Of a stretch of 64,000 bases of DNA, positions 41,067 through 49,336 are shown piece after piece; the first letter of the stretch is position 1, and the number at the start of each line of letters is the position of its first letter. The stretch is taken from assembly GCA_947502145.1 (NCBI GenBank), contig CANMYO010000007.1:1-64000 (forward strand), in the 5' to 3' direction. Below the pieces are notes generated by a model. That model was not told where the DNA came from and did not search any database. It saw nothing but the letters and a program-made list of their open reading frames with translations. Made by a program: the position numbers and the translations under genes. The DNA is from an uncultured Paracoccaceae bacterium (GTDB lineage: Bacteria; Pseudomonadota; Alphaproteobacteria; Rhodobacterales; Rhodobacteraceae).

Positions 41067-42121
41067 TTTCACGACTTGGTTCATACAGCGCAATTCTCGC
41101 GACGATAGCCACAGCAAGCATTGCTGGATGGGTGGTCTCCCGCACCGGACTGCCTCTGGGTTGGATGATCGGGGCCATGCTGGCGACAGCGGCGGCCTCG
41201 CAGGCCCGTTTGCCAGTTCAAACCCCTGGTTTGCTGCTCAATATCATTCGAGCCTCCATCGGCGTGATGCTGGGGGCCGCTTTTACCAGTGAATTGATTT
41301 CATCCGTCGGAACCTGGTGGCCGACATTGCTTTGTTTGATCCTGTCTCTTGCGGTGATGTTTGCAGCTGGGTTCCTTTTGCTGCGAAAAGTCTTGCGGTT
41401 TGAGGCGGCAACCGCCGCTCTTTGCGCAATGCCCGGGGGCATTGCAGAAATGGTGTTGCTTTCTGACAAAGCGGGCGCAGATCAGGCCCGCGTTGCAATC
41501 ATACACGCGCCGCGGATTGCCCTGGCGATCTTGTTCATCCCCGTGTTGATCAGCCAGATTGCGACGATTGAACCAGCCACTGGCAACGTATCGGCGAATG
41601 TTGCGAGCCTGACGGGACAGGACTGGCTGTGGATTGTGATCTGCATTCTGGCGGGCCTCTTCGCGCGCGGCTGGCGCAGGTTGCCCGCGCCCATCGTGAT
41701 TGTGCCATTGCTGATTAGCGCAGCGCTACACCTCTCAGGGGTGTCGGATTTCAACGTTCCGGGGTCAATCACAATTGTGATCCAAGTGTTCATCGGGATC
41801 AACGTCGGCGGGCGGTTCGCGGGAGTCCCGCTCAAAAGCCTGACCGCCGCGTTTGGAGCAGCCCTGATGGTTGTCGGAGTTCAAATCTACACGGCCTTCA
41901 CCGCAGCGCTTCTGGTCGCACGAGGTATAGGCGTTGATCCGGTCGCATTGGTTCTCGCCTATGCGCCCGGCGGGCTCGCGGAAATGTCAATTGTCGCGCT
42001 GAGCTATGATCGTGACGTGGCTTTTGTCGGCGTGCATCATGTCTTTCGGGTCATGCTTGCCCTCGCTTTGGCCCCGCTTTTGCAGTCATGGCTCATCAAA
42101 CCTCCGAAGGACGCAAAATGA
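41012..42121 (+). CDS. AbrB-family membrane protein (COG3180)
   Basis: Up to 369 residues. About ten membrane segments and repeated motifs such as LGWMIGAMLATAAASQARLP and ALVLAYAPGGLAEMSIVAL, typical of the AbrB/ammonia-monooxygenase-like permease family (unrelated to AmoA). The start is unclear: the only conventional one is TTG 41012, 55 nt inside the upstream gene; a CTG or ATT start near 41063-41066, at the upstream stop, would fit the family length better. It probably moves an organic acid together with or instead of TctABC; the role is inferred. Confidence 0.75.
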   Translation: MGVRRCRRGVAQQKATGLISRLGSYSAILATIATASIAGWVVSRTGLPLGWMIGAMLATAAASQARLPVQTPGLLLNIIRASIGVMLGAAFTSELISSVGTWWPTLLCLILSLAVMFAAGFLLLRKVLRFEAATAALCAMPGGIAEMVLLSDKAGADQARVAIIHAPRIALAILFIPVLISQIATIEPATGNVSANVASLTGQDWLWIVICILAGLFARGWRRLPAPIVIVPLLISAALHLSGVSDFNVPGSITIVIQVFIGINVGGRFAGVPLKSLTAAFGAALMVVGVQIYTAFTAALLVARGIGVDPVALVLAYAPGGLAEMSIVALSYDRDVAFVGVHHVFRVMLALALAPLLQSWLIKPPKDAK

Positions 42122-44694
42122 GGTATTTGTCAGTAGAGACCGGCGGCCAGCAGCTTCAGGTAACAGATTTGCCAGGTATCCTGGGCGACATGCTAACCAG
42201 TTTGCCTGTGGTCTTGCGGCTCTTATGTGAAAACCACATTCGGGCAGGCGGTGCGATTGAACCGATGCTGCAATCGCTGAGCAGACAGAATTGCGGCGGG
42301 TACGAGTTTTCGTTTCAGCCCAACAGGCTGTTGATGCACGACACAACCTGTACACCCGCCTTGGCGGATGTTGCAGGGCTGCGTGATGCCGTGGCCAAGG
42401 CGGGCGGTGATCCCGGCGTCCTGTCGCCGGCATTGCCGGTTGACGTGTCTGTGGATCACTCCTTGGCCGTCGATGCCTACGGCAGTCCGGACGCTTTCCA
42501 AACGAATGCGAAAACCGAATACGCGCGAAACGCAGAACGCTATGCGTTCATGAAATGGGCCTCGCAAACGATGGATGGCGTAAGGGTCCATCCGCCTGGA
42601 ACGGGGATCATGCACACGCTCAACCTTGAGCAGCTCGCGTCAGTCGTTGAGGTCGATGCGGAGGGTTTTGCGCACCCTGACATGCTTTTAGGAACTGACA
42701 GCCACACCACCATGATCAACGGAATAGGCGTGATGGCCTGGGGCGTCGGCGGATTGGAAGCAGAAAGCGTCATGTTCGGCCAAACCGTGTCCTTGGCAGC
42801 ACCAAAAACCGTTGGCGTTTTCCTCACGAGGCAGTTGCCAGCCGGAAGCTTCGCCACCGATCTGGCGCTGGAGGTGACACACCGCTTGCGCGAGATGGGC
42901 GTGACGGGAGAATTTGTAGAGTTCTTTGGCCCTGGCGTGTCGACATTGAACGCCGACGCCCGGGCGATTGTTGCCAACATGGCCCCTGAATACGGCGCGT
43001 CCACGGGGTACTTTCCGGTTGACCAGACAACGGTGGACTACCTCAGACGCACAGGTCGCGACGCGATGCATTGTGCGCAGATCGAGCCCGTGTTTCGGGC
43101 GATGGGCCTGTGGTTTGACCCGGAGGCTGAACCGAAATACGACAGGGTGCTTGCGCTTGATCTTTCAACGATCTCGCCGGTTATTTCCGGTCCGCGCCGC
43201 CCGCAGGATCGGTGCCAACCCGGCGAGGCTGCGACAAGGATCGCATCAGCGATAGGGCGCGAACTGACCCAGGCTATCGACATCAATGACGAAGTCCCTG
43301 ACGGCGCTGTCGGAATTGCCGCCATTACAAGTTGCACCAACACGTCCGACCCATCGCTTCTGGTGGCGGCTGGAGTGCTAGCCCGAAATGCGCGAAAGCA
43401 TGGGCTGTCTTCGGCCCCTTGGGTCAAAACGTCCCTCGCGCCGGGATCGCCGTCAGCACGGGCCCTGCTAAAGCGGGCCGGACTGGACCGGGATTTGTCG
43501 GCTCTTGGATTTGATGTGGTCGGTCATGGCTGCACGACCTGCATCGGAAATTCCGGGAGCTTGCCGCCCCCCGCCGAAAAAGCCTTGAGCAACGGTAAGG
43601 CCGTTGCGGCTGTTTTGTCTGGTAACCGGAATTTTCCGGGTCGCGTGCATCCCAAACTTGATCTGGGTTTTCTGGCTTCGCCTCCGCTCGTGGTCGCCTA
43701 TGCATTGAAGGGTGACATGCATGGCGACATCAAAACGGATTCGTTGGGTGTCGGACCTGATGGCGCGCAGGTGTTCCTGTCCGATATCTGGCCAGACCCC
43801 GATGAGACCACGCAACACCTGAGCGAGGCGTATCGCGCCAAAGACGTCCCACGCGCCTTTGCATCGGCCAGCAAAAGCCTTGCTTGGGACGCCATTGACG
43901 CGCCGCAAACCCTTCAATTTCCGTGGGATGAGTCCTCCCGTTACTTGCAGTGCCCGAAATTTGCATCTGCCGGACAGACCACCCGGCTGGGGCAGTATGC
44001 TGCGAAACCTTTGATGGTTCTGGGCGATGACATCACCACCGATCACATTTCTCCGGCTGGTGCGATCTCTGCGGACAGTGCCGCCGGTCAGTGGCTAATT
44101 GAGCGCGGTGCCGCAGCTGACAATCTAAATGTCTATGCCGCCTATCGTGGAAATTGGGAGGTTATGTTGCGCGGGTTGTTCACCAACAGATTGGTGCGCA
44201 ACCATTTGCAACAGGGACTAGCGCCATTTGAAACGGTGCTGGAAGACGGACAAGTGTTGCCCGTATTTGAAGCGGCTGATCTGCTGGCGCGACGCGGGCA
44301 AAGCACTGTCCTGCTGGCCGGGGATCGCTACGGCATGGGTTCCAGCCGCGACTGGGCCGCAAAGGGTGTCGCGCTTCTTGGCGCCAGAGCCGTGATCGCG
44401 CGCAGCTTTGAACGCATCCACCGCACCAATCTGATCGGCATGGGCATTCTGCCGCTTCAGATCGAAGGTGATTTTGATCCGCAAAGCGCAGGCATCTCTG
44501 CTGCAGACACATTTGAAATCGACGCGCGTGCGACACAAGTATCTGTCCGAAGTGAATTACCCGTTCGGCTAGTCCGACCGGAAGGATCTGAGGTGCCGAT
44601 CCACTGCCGCGCTGCCTTGGAAACACAGCAGGATGTTGATCTCCTGAAACGCGGCGGTGTTCTGCCCAGCATACTTGAGTCGAGCCTAAGCTAA
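42118..44694 (+). CDS. acnA: Aconitase-type hydratase (AcnA-like)
   Basis: 858 residues from ATG 42118, which overlaps the AbrB-like stop as ATGA. Motifs of AcnA: PVDVSVDHSLAVDAYG, HTLNLEQLASVVE, the cluster Cys in TSCTNTSDPSLLVAAG and the CxxC in GHGCTTCIGNSG, and YGMGSSRDWAAKG in the swivelling domain. It should carry a [4Fe-4S] cluster and move a hydroxyl group by dehydration and hydration of a citrate-like acid. Whether it acts on citrate/isocitrate, methylisocitrate or a special substrate of this operon is unknown. A housekeeping aconitase would normally be chromosomal. Confidence 0.92.
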   Translation: MRYLSVETGGQQLQVTDLPGILGDMLTSLPVVLRLLCENHIRAGGAIEPMLQSLSRQNCGGYEFSFQPNRLLMHDTTCTPALADVAGLRDAVAKAGGDPGVLSPALPVDVSVDHSLAVDAYGSPDAFQTNAKTEYARNAERYAFMKWASQTMDGVRVHPPGTGIMHTLNLEQLASVVEVDAEGFAHPDMLLGTDSHTTMINGIGVMAWGVGGLEAESVMFGQTVSLAAPKTVGVFLTRQLPAGSFATDLALEVTHRLREMGVTGEFVEFFGPGVSTLNADARAIVANMAPEYGASTGYFPVDQTTVDYLRRTGRDAMHCAQIEPVFRAMGLWFDPEAEPKYDRVLALDLSTISPVISGPRRPQDRCQPGEAATRIASAIGRELTQAIDINDEVPDGAVGIAAITSCTNTSDPSLLVAAGVLARNARKHGLSSAPWVKTSLAPGSPSARALLKRAGLDRDLSALGFDVVGHGCTTCIGNSGSLPPPAEKALSNGKAVAAVLSGNRNFPGRVHPKLDLGFLASPPLVVAYALKGDMHGDIKTDSLGVGPDGAQVFLSDIWPDPDETTQHLSEAYRAKDVPRAFASASKSLAWDAIDAPQTLQFPWDESSRYLQCPKFASAGQTTRLGQYAAKPLMVLGDDITTDHISPAGAISADSAAGQWLIERGAAADNLNVYAAYRGNWEVMLRGLFTNRLVRNHLQQGLAPFETVLEDGQVLPVFEAADLLARRGQSTVLLAGDRYGMGSSRDWAAKGVALLGARAVIARSFERIHRTNLIGMGILPLQIEGDFDPQSAGISAADTFEIDARATQVSVRSELPVRLVRPEGSEVPIHCRAALETQQDVDLLKRGGVLPSILESSLS

Positions 44695-44797
44695 ATCAAT
44701 AGTTGTCATCCCTTGATATTTGGCTACTCATTTGAGTTGAAATGATTGCTGTCTCGCGACGGAGATGGGTAAACACACGTATTGTCGGGACAGGGGC

Positions 44798-45529
44798 ATG
44801 TCAGCCAAGCAGAGAATCTATGACAAGTTCGCGGACGGTATCCGCAGTGGAAAGATCGCAACTGGCGCGCGATTGCCAACGGAAAAGAAGATCGCCGCGG
44901 AGTTCTCGGTAAGCCGTTCTACTGTTCAGGCTGTGATGATGCGGCTTGCCAATGAAGGCATGGTGACACGCAAAGCCGGAAGCGGGACATTTGCCGCCCG
45001 CATTGACGATGACGCTTCGGTGAAAGTGGCCCTCGACATTCACAATATCCAGTCTTTTGAAAGCGAAATGGCCGTGTCTGGCGACCGGGTTTCCTATCGG
45101 CTGGTCTCTTACGCAAAGACCTCGGTTCCGCAGCATGTAGGCCCGAAAATCGGCGTGCCGCCCGGTGCCCCTGTCATGTGCCTCTATCGGCTGAGGTTTG
45201 TCGATGAGACCTGCATCGGCTCTGAGGTGAGATATCTCTCTCCTGAGATCACCTGGGACGTCTCGCTTCACGCGTTGGAAACGCAGGGGGGACACCAGAT
45301 CGTCGAGGAAGGATTGGGGCTTCGTATCGGGCGCATTGATGCCGCCCTGCGCGCCGTTTGTGCCAACACCACTCAAGCGGATGATATGGGTATTTCGGTT
45401 GGTGCGCCATTACTGGTTCGATCACATACGATCTTTTCGGATGACGAGCAGGTCATCCTGCATGGGGAGTCATTTTACGTGGAGCCATTCTCATTCCGCT
45501 ACACAGCGACGGTTGCGGTAGGTTCCTAA
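44798..45529 (+). CDS. GntR/HutC-family regulator with UTRA domain
   Basis: 243 residues from ATG 44798; an upstream ATG at 44765 adds 11 residues with little support. The winged helix (RLPTEKKIAAEFSVSRSTVQAVMMRLANEGMVTRKAGSGTF) is HutC type, and the UTRA ligand domain follows (PGAPVMCLYRLRFVDETCIGSE). It ends convergently with the amidohydrolase gene, with stops overlapping by 4 nt. It is the obvious candidate regulator for the divergent amidohydrolase / SMP-30 / TRAP genes. Confidence 0.9.
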   Translation: MSAKQRIYDKFADGIRSGKIATGARLPTEKKIAAEFSVSRSTVQAVMMRLANEGMVTRKAGSGTFAARIDDDASVKVALDIHNIQSFESEMAVSGDRVSYRLVSYAKTSVPQHVGPKIGVPPGAPVMCLYRLRFVDETCIGSEVRYLSPEITWDVSLHALETQGGHQIVEEGLGLRIGRIDAALRAVCANTTQADDMGISVGAPLLVRSHTIFSDDEQVILHGESFYVEPFSFRYTATVAVGS

Positions 45530-46392
45530 AACCCAAAGAGCGCGTTTGCCGTGTCTCGGGTGATCTCCTGAAAAACCTTATGATTTCCAGACCATTTCTC
45601 TATGTCTTTCAAGCTGGTTTGATCATCAACGTCCATGAAAGGTTCGATCTGCGACAAATGCCGTTTTGCGCGATCGGAGGACTTTCCAGTATGTGGCCAA
45701 TCGCTGCCCCAGATCACACGCCCGCGCGCGGCGGCGAACAGTTCCGGGGCGATCTTATCGAGTGCTGCTGACGTTACAGCATAGTCCCTAACGCGGCACG
45801 CGCCCGACGCTTTCAAGATCACATTGGGAAGGCTCAGCACACCCAAAAGGCCCGACACGTCAGAGGCCAATGTCACGCTCGACGTCTTGAGGCCGCCGAA
45901 ATGGTCTAGAATGACCGGGCGCCCCAGATTTTCGAATGTAGACCTTAACGCGATGGTCACCTGCACAGGGAGAAATACCTGCAAAATGAAGTCCGTTTCT
46001 TTCATGGCGCGCGATAGTGTATCGAGCTGCCGCTCCGCATCCTTGGCGGCATTCACGCCAGCGGTTTTCAGATTTGCCCGCAGGCCACGGACGCCAGCAT
46101 CCCACAATGCCTGTAATTCATCTCTGGATGTTGCTTGTGGGTTGACGACACAAACGCCTCGCGCTTTGTCGTGACCCAGCTCTCGTAGCGCTTGAAGGGT
46201 CGGGCGATTGTCGACCCCATGTGGACTTGGCTGAACAATAACTACCTTTTTTGCGCCGACTCGAATCAGATGTTCTTCAAGATTGGCTACGGTTGCGGAC
46301 CCGGGCGTGTAGGATCTCTCCTTCGCCAGTGTGAATTTTTCTGGAAGAAAAACATGGGTATGCGCGTCTGTAATGGCAAATTGAGTGGTCAT
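45526..46392 (-). CDS. Amidohydrolase-2 family lactonase-like hydrolase
   Basis: 288 residues. TIM-barrel metal motifs: TDAHTHVF at the N-terminus, VILDHFGG, and VIWGSDWPHTG near the C-terminus. This pattern is shared with 2-pyrone-4,6-dicarboxylate lactonase (LigI) and sugar-lactone hydrolases of PF04909. It may open a lactone made or imported by the adjacent SMP-30/TRAP system. It is divergent from the SMP-30 gene with 80 bp between, and a TTTTATAAAA palindrome abuts its start codon. Confidence 0.87.
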   Translation of the reverse strand: MTTQFAITDAHTHVFLPEKFTLAKERSYTPGSATVANLEEHLIRVGAKKVVIVQPSPHGVDNRPTLQALRELGHDKARGVCVVNPQATSRDELQALWDAGVRGLRANLKTAGVNAAKDAERQLDTLSRAMKETDFILQVFLPVQVTIALRSTFENLGRPVILDHFGGLKTSSVTLASDVSGLLGVLSLPNVILKASGACRVRDYAVTSAALDKIAPELFAAARGRVIWGSDWPHTGKSSDRAKRHLSQIEPFMDVDDQTSLKDIEKWSGNHKVFQEITRDTANALFGF

Positions 46393-46456
46393 TTTATAAA
46401 AGGACTACCTTTTTTTGTTGATCTAGCCTCTATATTGCATTTACAGTTTTATAAAA
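46392..46456. promoter_or_regulatory. Repeated palindrome TTTTATAAAA between divergent genes
   Basis: The same 10-bp palindrome occurs at 46392-46401, next to the amidohydrolase start, and at 46447-46456, about 17 bp before the SMP-30 gene start. Centres are 55 bp apart. On the plus strand TTGATC (46419-46424) and TACAGT (46443-46448) could be -35/-10 with 18 bp between. A shared operator for coordinated control is the natural reading. Confidence 0.55.
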
Positions 46457-46472
46457 GCAATTCTGGGGGCAC

Positions 46473-47396
46473 ATGTTCTTTCCACCACCAAAAGACACGA
46501 CGGCTGACCTGTTTGCCCGTGTGCCCGCAGAACTGGCACCTCAGTCGACGTCTGATTGGGGCAAGGTGCAACACCCGGGAAAGACCTTCCGCGCCTTTCT
46601 CGAAGGCCCTTCCTTTGATCGCGACGGGAACCTCTATTGTGTCGACATCTGCCATGGGCGGATTTTGCGATGTGACGCGAAGGGCGAATTCTTTGTCGTT
46701 GCTGACTACGATGGCGAGCCAAACGGGCTGAAAATTCACAAAGACGGGCGCATCTTCATTGCCGATCATGCGCGCGGCATCTTGGTCCTGGACCCGGTGT
46801 CAGGCAAGATCGAGGACTTCCTGACCCGACCAGGGTTGGAACAATTCTTCGGTGTGAATGATTTGCATTTCGCCTCAAACGGCGACCTCTACTTTACCGA
46901 TCAAGGGCAAAGCGGATTGCACGCGCCTTATGGCCGCTTGTTCTGTCACAGGACCACCGGCGAGCTGGACTGCCTGATTTCCAACATCCCAAGCCCGAAC
47001 GGGTTGGTTTTCAATGAAACCGAAGAACAGCTTTATCTCGCCGTCACCCGCATGAATGCGGTGTGGCGCGTGCGGTTTCTCCCGGGTGGCCGGACCGTCG
47101 TTAAGACCGGCACGTTCATTCAATTGTCCGGTGGGCTTGCAGGTCCGGACGGTCTGGCGCTCGGAGAAGGAGGCGAACTGATCATCGGCCATATGGGGTT
47201 GGGTACCGTATGGGTCATGTCACCGCTAGGAGAGCCGATGATGCGGATCAGATCGCCCGAAGGACTACTGACCGCAAACTGTGCATTTGGCGGTCCGGAG
47301 GGACGCCATCTGTACATAACAGAAGCCGAAACATCGTCGATCCTGCGGGTGGAACTGCCATTCGCTGGCAAGACGATGTTTTCCCATCAGGACTGA
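46473..47396 (+). CDS. SMP-30/gluconolactonase-family lactonase
   Basis: 307 residues from ATG 46473, with CTGGGGGC upstream. Six-bladed propeller motifs with the metal ligands: FLEGPSFDRDGNLYCVD (Glu), NDLHFASNGDLYFTD (Asn, Asp) and GPDGLALGEGGELIIG (Asp). Members open aldono-lactones. It is the first gene before the TRAP genes; the hydrolysed acid may be the transport substrate or the transporter may bring in the lactone. Confidence 0.9.
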   Translation: MFFPPPKDTTADLFARVPAELAPQSTSDWGKVQHPGKTFRAFLEGPSFDRDGNLYCVDICHGRILRCDAKGEFFVVADYDGEPNGLKIHKDGRIFIADHARGILVLDPVSGKIEDFLTRPGLEQFFGVNDLHFASNGDLYFTDQGQSGLHAPYGRLFCHRTTGELDCLISNIPSPNGLVFNETEEQLYLAVTRMNAVWRVRFLPGGRTVVKTGTFIQLSGGLAGPDGLALGEGGELIIGHMGLGTVWVMSPLGEPMMRIRSPEGLLTANCAFGGPEGRHLYITEAETSSILRVELPFAGKTMFSHQD

Positions 47397-47431
47397 ATTC
47401 AGCCGGTCAGACCGGCACAAGGGAGGAAAGC

Positions 47432-47974
47432 GTGATCGAGAAGTTTGACAGGCTGCTGTCCACAATCGAGATCTGGGCCATGGTGGTGCTGACCTTGATT
47501 GGATTGGCGTTTGCCTTCCTACAGGTGGTGTTGCGCTATGTCTTCAACACCGGCATCCACTGGCTTGAGGCGGGGCTGGTCACGGCTTTGATCTGGGCCA
47601 TGCTGATTGGCGCAGTTCGCGCTGTGCGTGAAGGGTATCATCCGCGCGTCGAGTTACTGCCAAGCATTGTTGGAGAGAAGGCGCGCGCAGTACTGAACTT
47701 TCTGGCCATCGGGGGCGCGTTCCTGCTGGCCTGCTACTTCCTGTGGGACAGCATTTTCTACGCGAACTTCCTCGACATGATCAATGCGACCCATCCGGAA
47801 CTGGGGATCAAACAAGTCTATCCGTTCCTGATCGTCCCGATCATCACCTTTCTTATGCTCATTCGCTACGGCCTATTGGCTTGGGCCTTGTGGTCCGACC
47901 CCGCCAGCCATGCGCCTGATGCCACCTTCCGACAGAAAGTCGGCGACCTGACAGACAAGGGGATTGTGGACTGA
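47432..47974 (+). CDS. dctQ: TRAP transporter small permease (DctQ)
   Basis: 180 residues from GTG 47432, preceded by GGGAGGAAAG, which decides the start against a longer frame from 47210. Four membrane segments, with VVLRYVFNTGIHWLEA and the REGYHPRVELLP loop typical of DctQ. It stabilises the large permease. Its TGA overlaps the next ATG by one base. Confidence 0.92.
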   Translation: MIEKFDRLLSTIEIWAMVVLTLIGLAFAFLQVVLRYVFNTGIHWLEAGLVTALIWAMLIGAVRAVREGYHPRVELLPSIVGEKARAVLNFLAIGGAFLLACYFLWDSIFYANFLDMINATHPELGIKQVYPFLIVPIITFLMLIRYGLLAWALWSDPASHAPDATFRQKVGDLTDKGIVD

Positions 47975-49293
47975 TGGCCTTTGTCACACTGATAATCATT
48001 TTCTTCGTGATCATCGCGGTCGGCGCGCCAATTGCTGTGGCACTTGGCGGCTCCGCTCTGATAGCCTCTATGATCTTTTCGCCAATCCCTGATGGTATTG
48101 TCGGGCAGAAGATATTCTCAAACCTGAACCACTTCACATTGATGGCCATCCCGTTCTTCTTCCTCGCCGCAGGGCTGATGGAAAAGGGTGGGCTGGTGCA
48201 ACGCTTGGTCTCGCTTGCGCAGGCCTTGGTGGGGCACCTTCGCGCGGGTCTCGGCATGACGACCGTTCTGACCTGTATTTTCTTTGCGGCGATTTCCGGG
48301 TCAAGCCCGGCCACCGTCGCAGCCGTGGGCAACATTCTCTACCCCTCTCTGATGAAAGAGGGATACTCACCCAAATATGCCGTTGGTGCATTGGCCACGT
48401 CCGGCTCCATCGGCATCCTGATTCCACCGTCGATTCCGCTGATCCTTTACGGCTTCGTGACCGAGACCTCGATCCCGGCGCTGTTTCTTGCAGGAATTTT
48501 CCCCGGCATCATCTATGGCGCGCTTCTTTTGTTCACGGCGCGGTTCCTTGCCGTCCGTGAAGGCATCGCCGTCAAATCGCGCGTAACCGGAACGGAGTTG
48601 TCGCGCGCGTTCCGCACCAGCCTGCCGGCCCTGTCGCTGCCTGTCTTCATCGTCTTTGGCATCTACGGGTTCCCCGAGTTTGATCTGATGGGCATCTACT
48701 ACGATGGCGGCGCGATCTTCACCCCGACCGAGGCTGCAGCCGTGGCCGCCGTTCTGGCGATGTTGATCGGTATGTTCATCTACCGCGAGTTGTCGGTACG
48801 CGACGTATTGCGGATCACGGCCGAAACCGGTCCTCGCGTCGGTATGATTTTCTGGATCACTGCAAATGCGCTGCTCTTTGGGTTCTTCCTGACGAAAATC
48901 GGCCTGCCTGCGGCTATGGCTCAGGCCGTTCTGGATATGAACCTGTCGCCGATTGTGTTCCTGCTTTGCGTCAACCTGCTGTTGGTCATCGTGGGGTTCT
49001 TTCTCGAAGGCGTGCCAACTATTCTGATCTTTGCACCTTTGCTGGTGCCTGCGGCGGAAAGTTTGGGCATCGATCCCGTGCATTTCGCGATCATCATGGT
49101 CGTCAATATCGAGCTTGGGCTGATTACGCCGCCGGTTGGGATCAACCTGTTCGTGGCGAGCTCAATCTCGGGCATTCCACCCTTGCAAGTATTCCGCGCA
49201 ACGCTGCCTTGGATGGCCGCGACGATCATCACGCTGCTGCTGGTGACCTACATACCGACACTCTCATTACTACTGCCCGGCCTCACCCGATGA
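47974..49293 (+). CDS. dctM: TRAP transporter large permease (DctM)
   Basis: 439 residues. Twelve or so membrane segments, with typical DctM patterns: FFLAAGLMEKGGLVQRLV, AAISGSSPATVAAVG, SGSIGILIPPSIPLILYG and LGLITPPVGINLFVASSI. It uses a sodium or proton gradient to bring in the acid delivered by the binding protein. It follows dctQ at one-base overlap and precedes dctP. Confidence 0.95.
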   Translation: MAFVTLIIIFFVIIAVGAPIAVALGGSALIASMIFSPIPDGIVGQKIFSNLNHFTLMAIPFFFLAAGLMEKGGLVQRLVSLAQALVGHLRAGLGMTTVLTCIFFAAISGSSPATVAAVGNILYPSLMKEGYSPKYAVGALATSGSIGILIPPSIPLILYGFVTETSIPALFLAGIFPGIIYGALLLFTARFLAVREGIAVKSRVTGTELSRAFRTSLPALSLPVFIVFGIYGFPEFDLMGIYYDGGAIFTPTEAAAVAAVLAMLIGMFIYRELSVRDVLRITAETGPRVGMIFWITANALLFGFFLTKIGLPAAMAQAVLDMNLSPIVFLLCVNLLLVIVGFFLEGVPTILIFAPLLVPAAESLGIDPVHFAIIMVVNIELGLITPPVGINLFVASSISGIPPLQVFRATLPWMAATIITLLLVTYIPTLSLLLPGLTR

Positions 49294-49336
49294 GGCGGGT
49301 AAACACCCCACGTCCAATTTTCTAAGGAGGAAGAAA

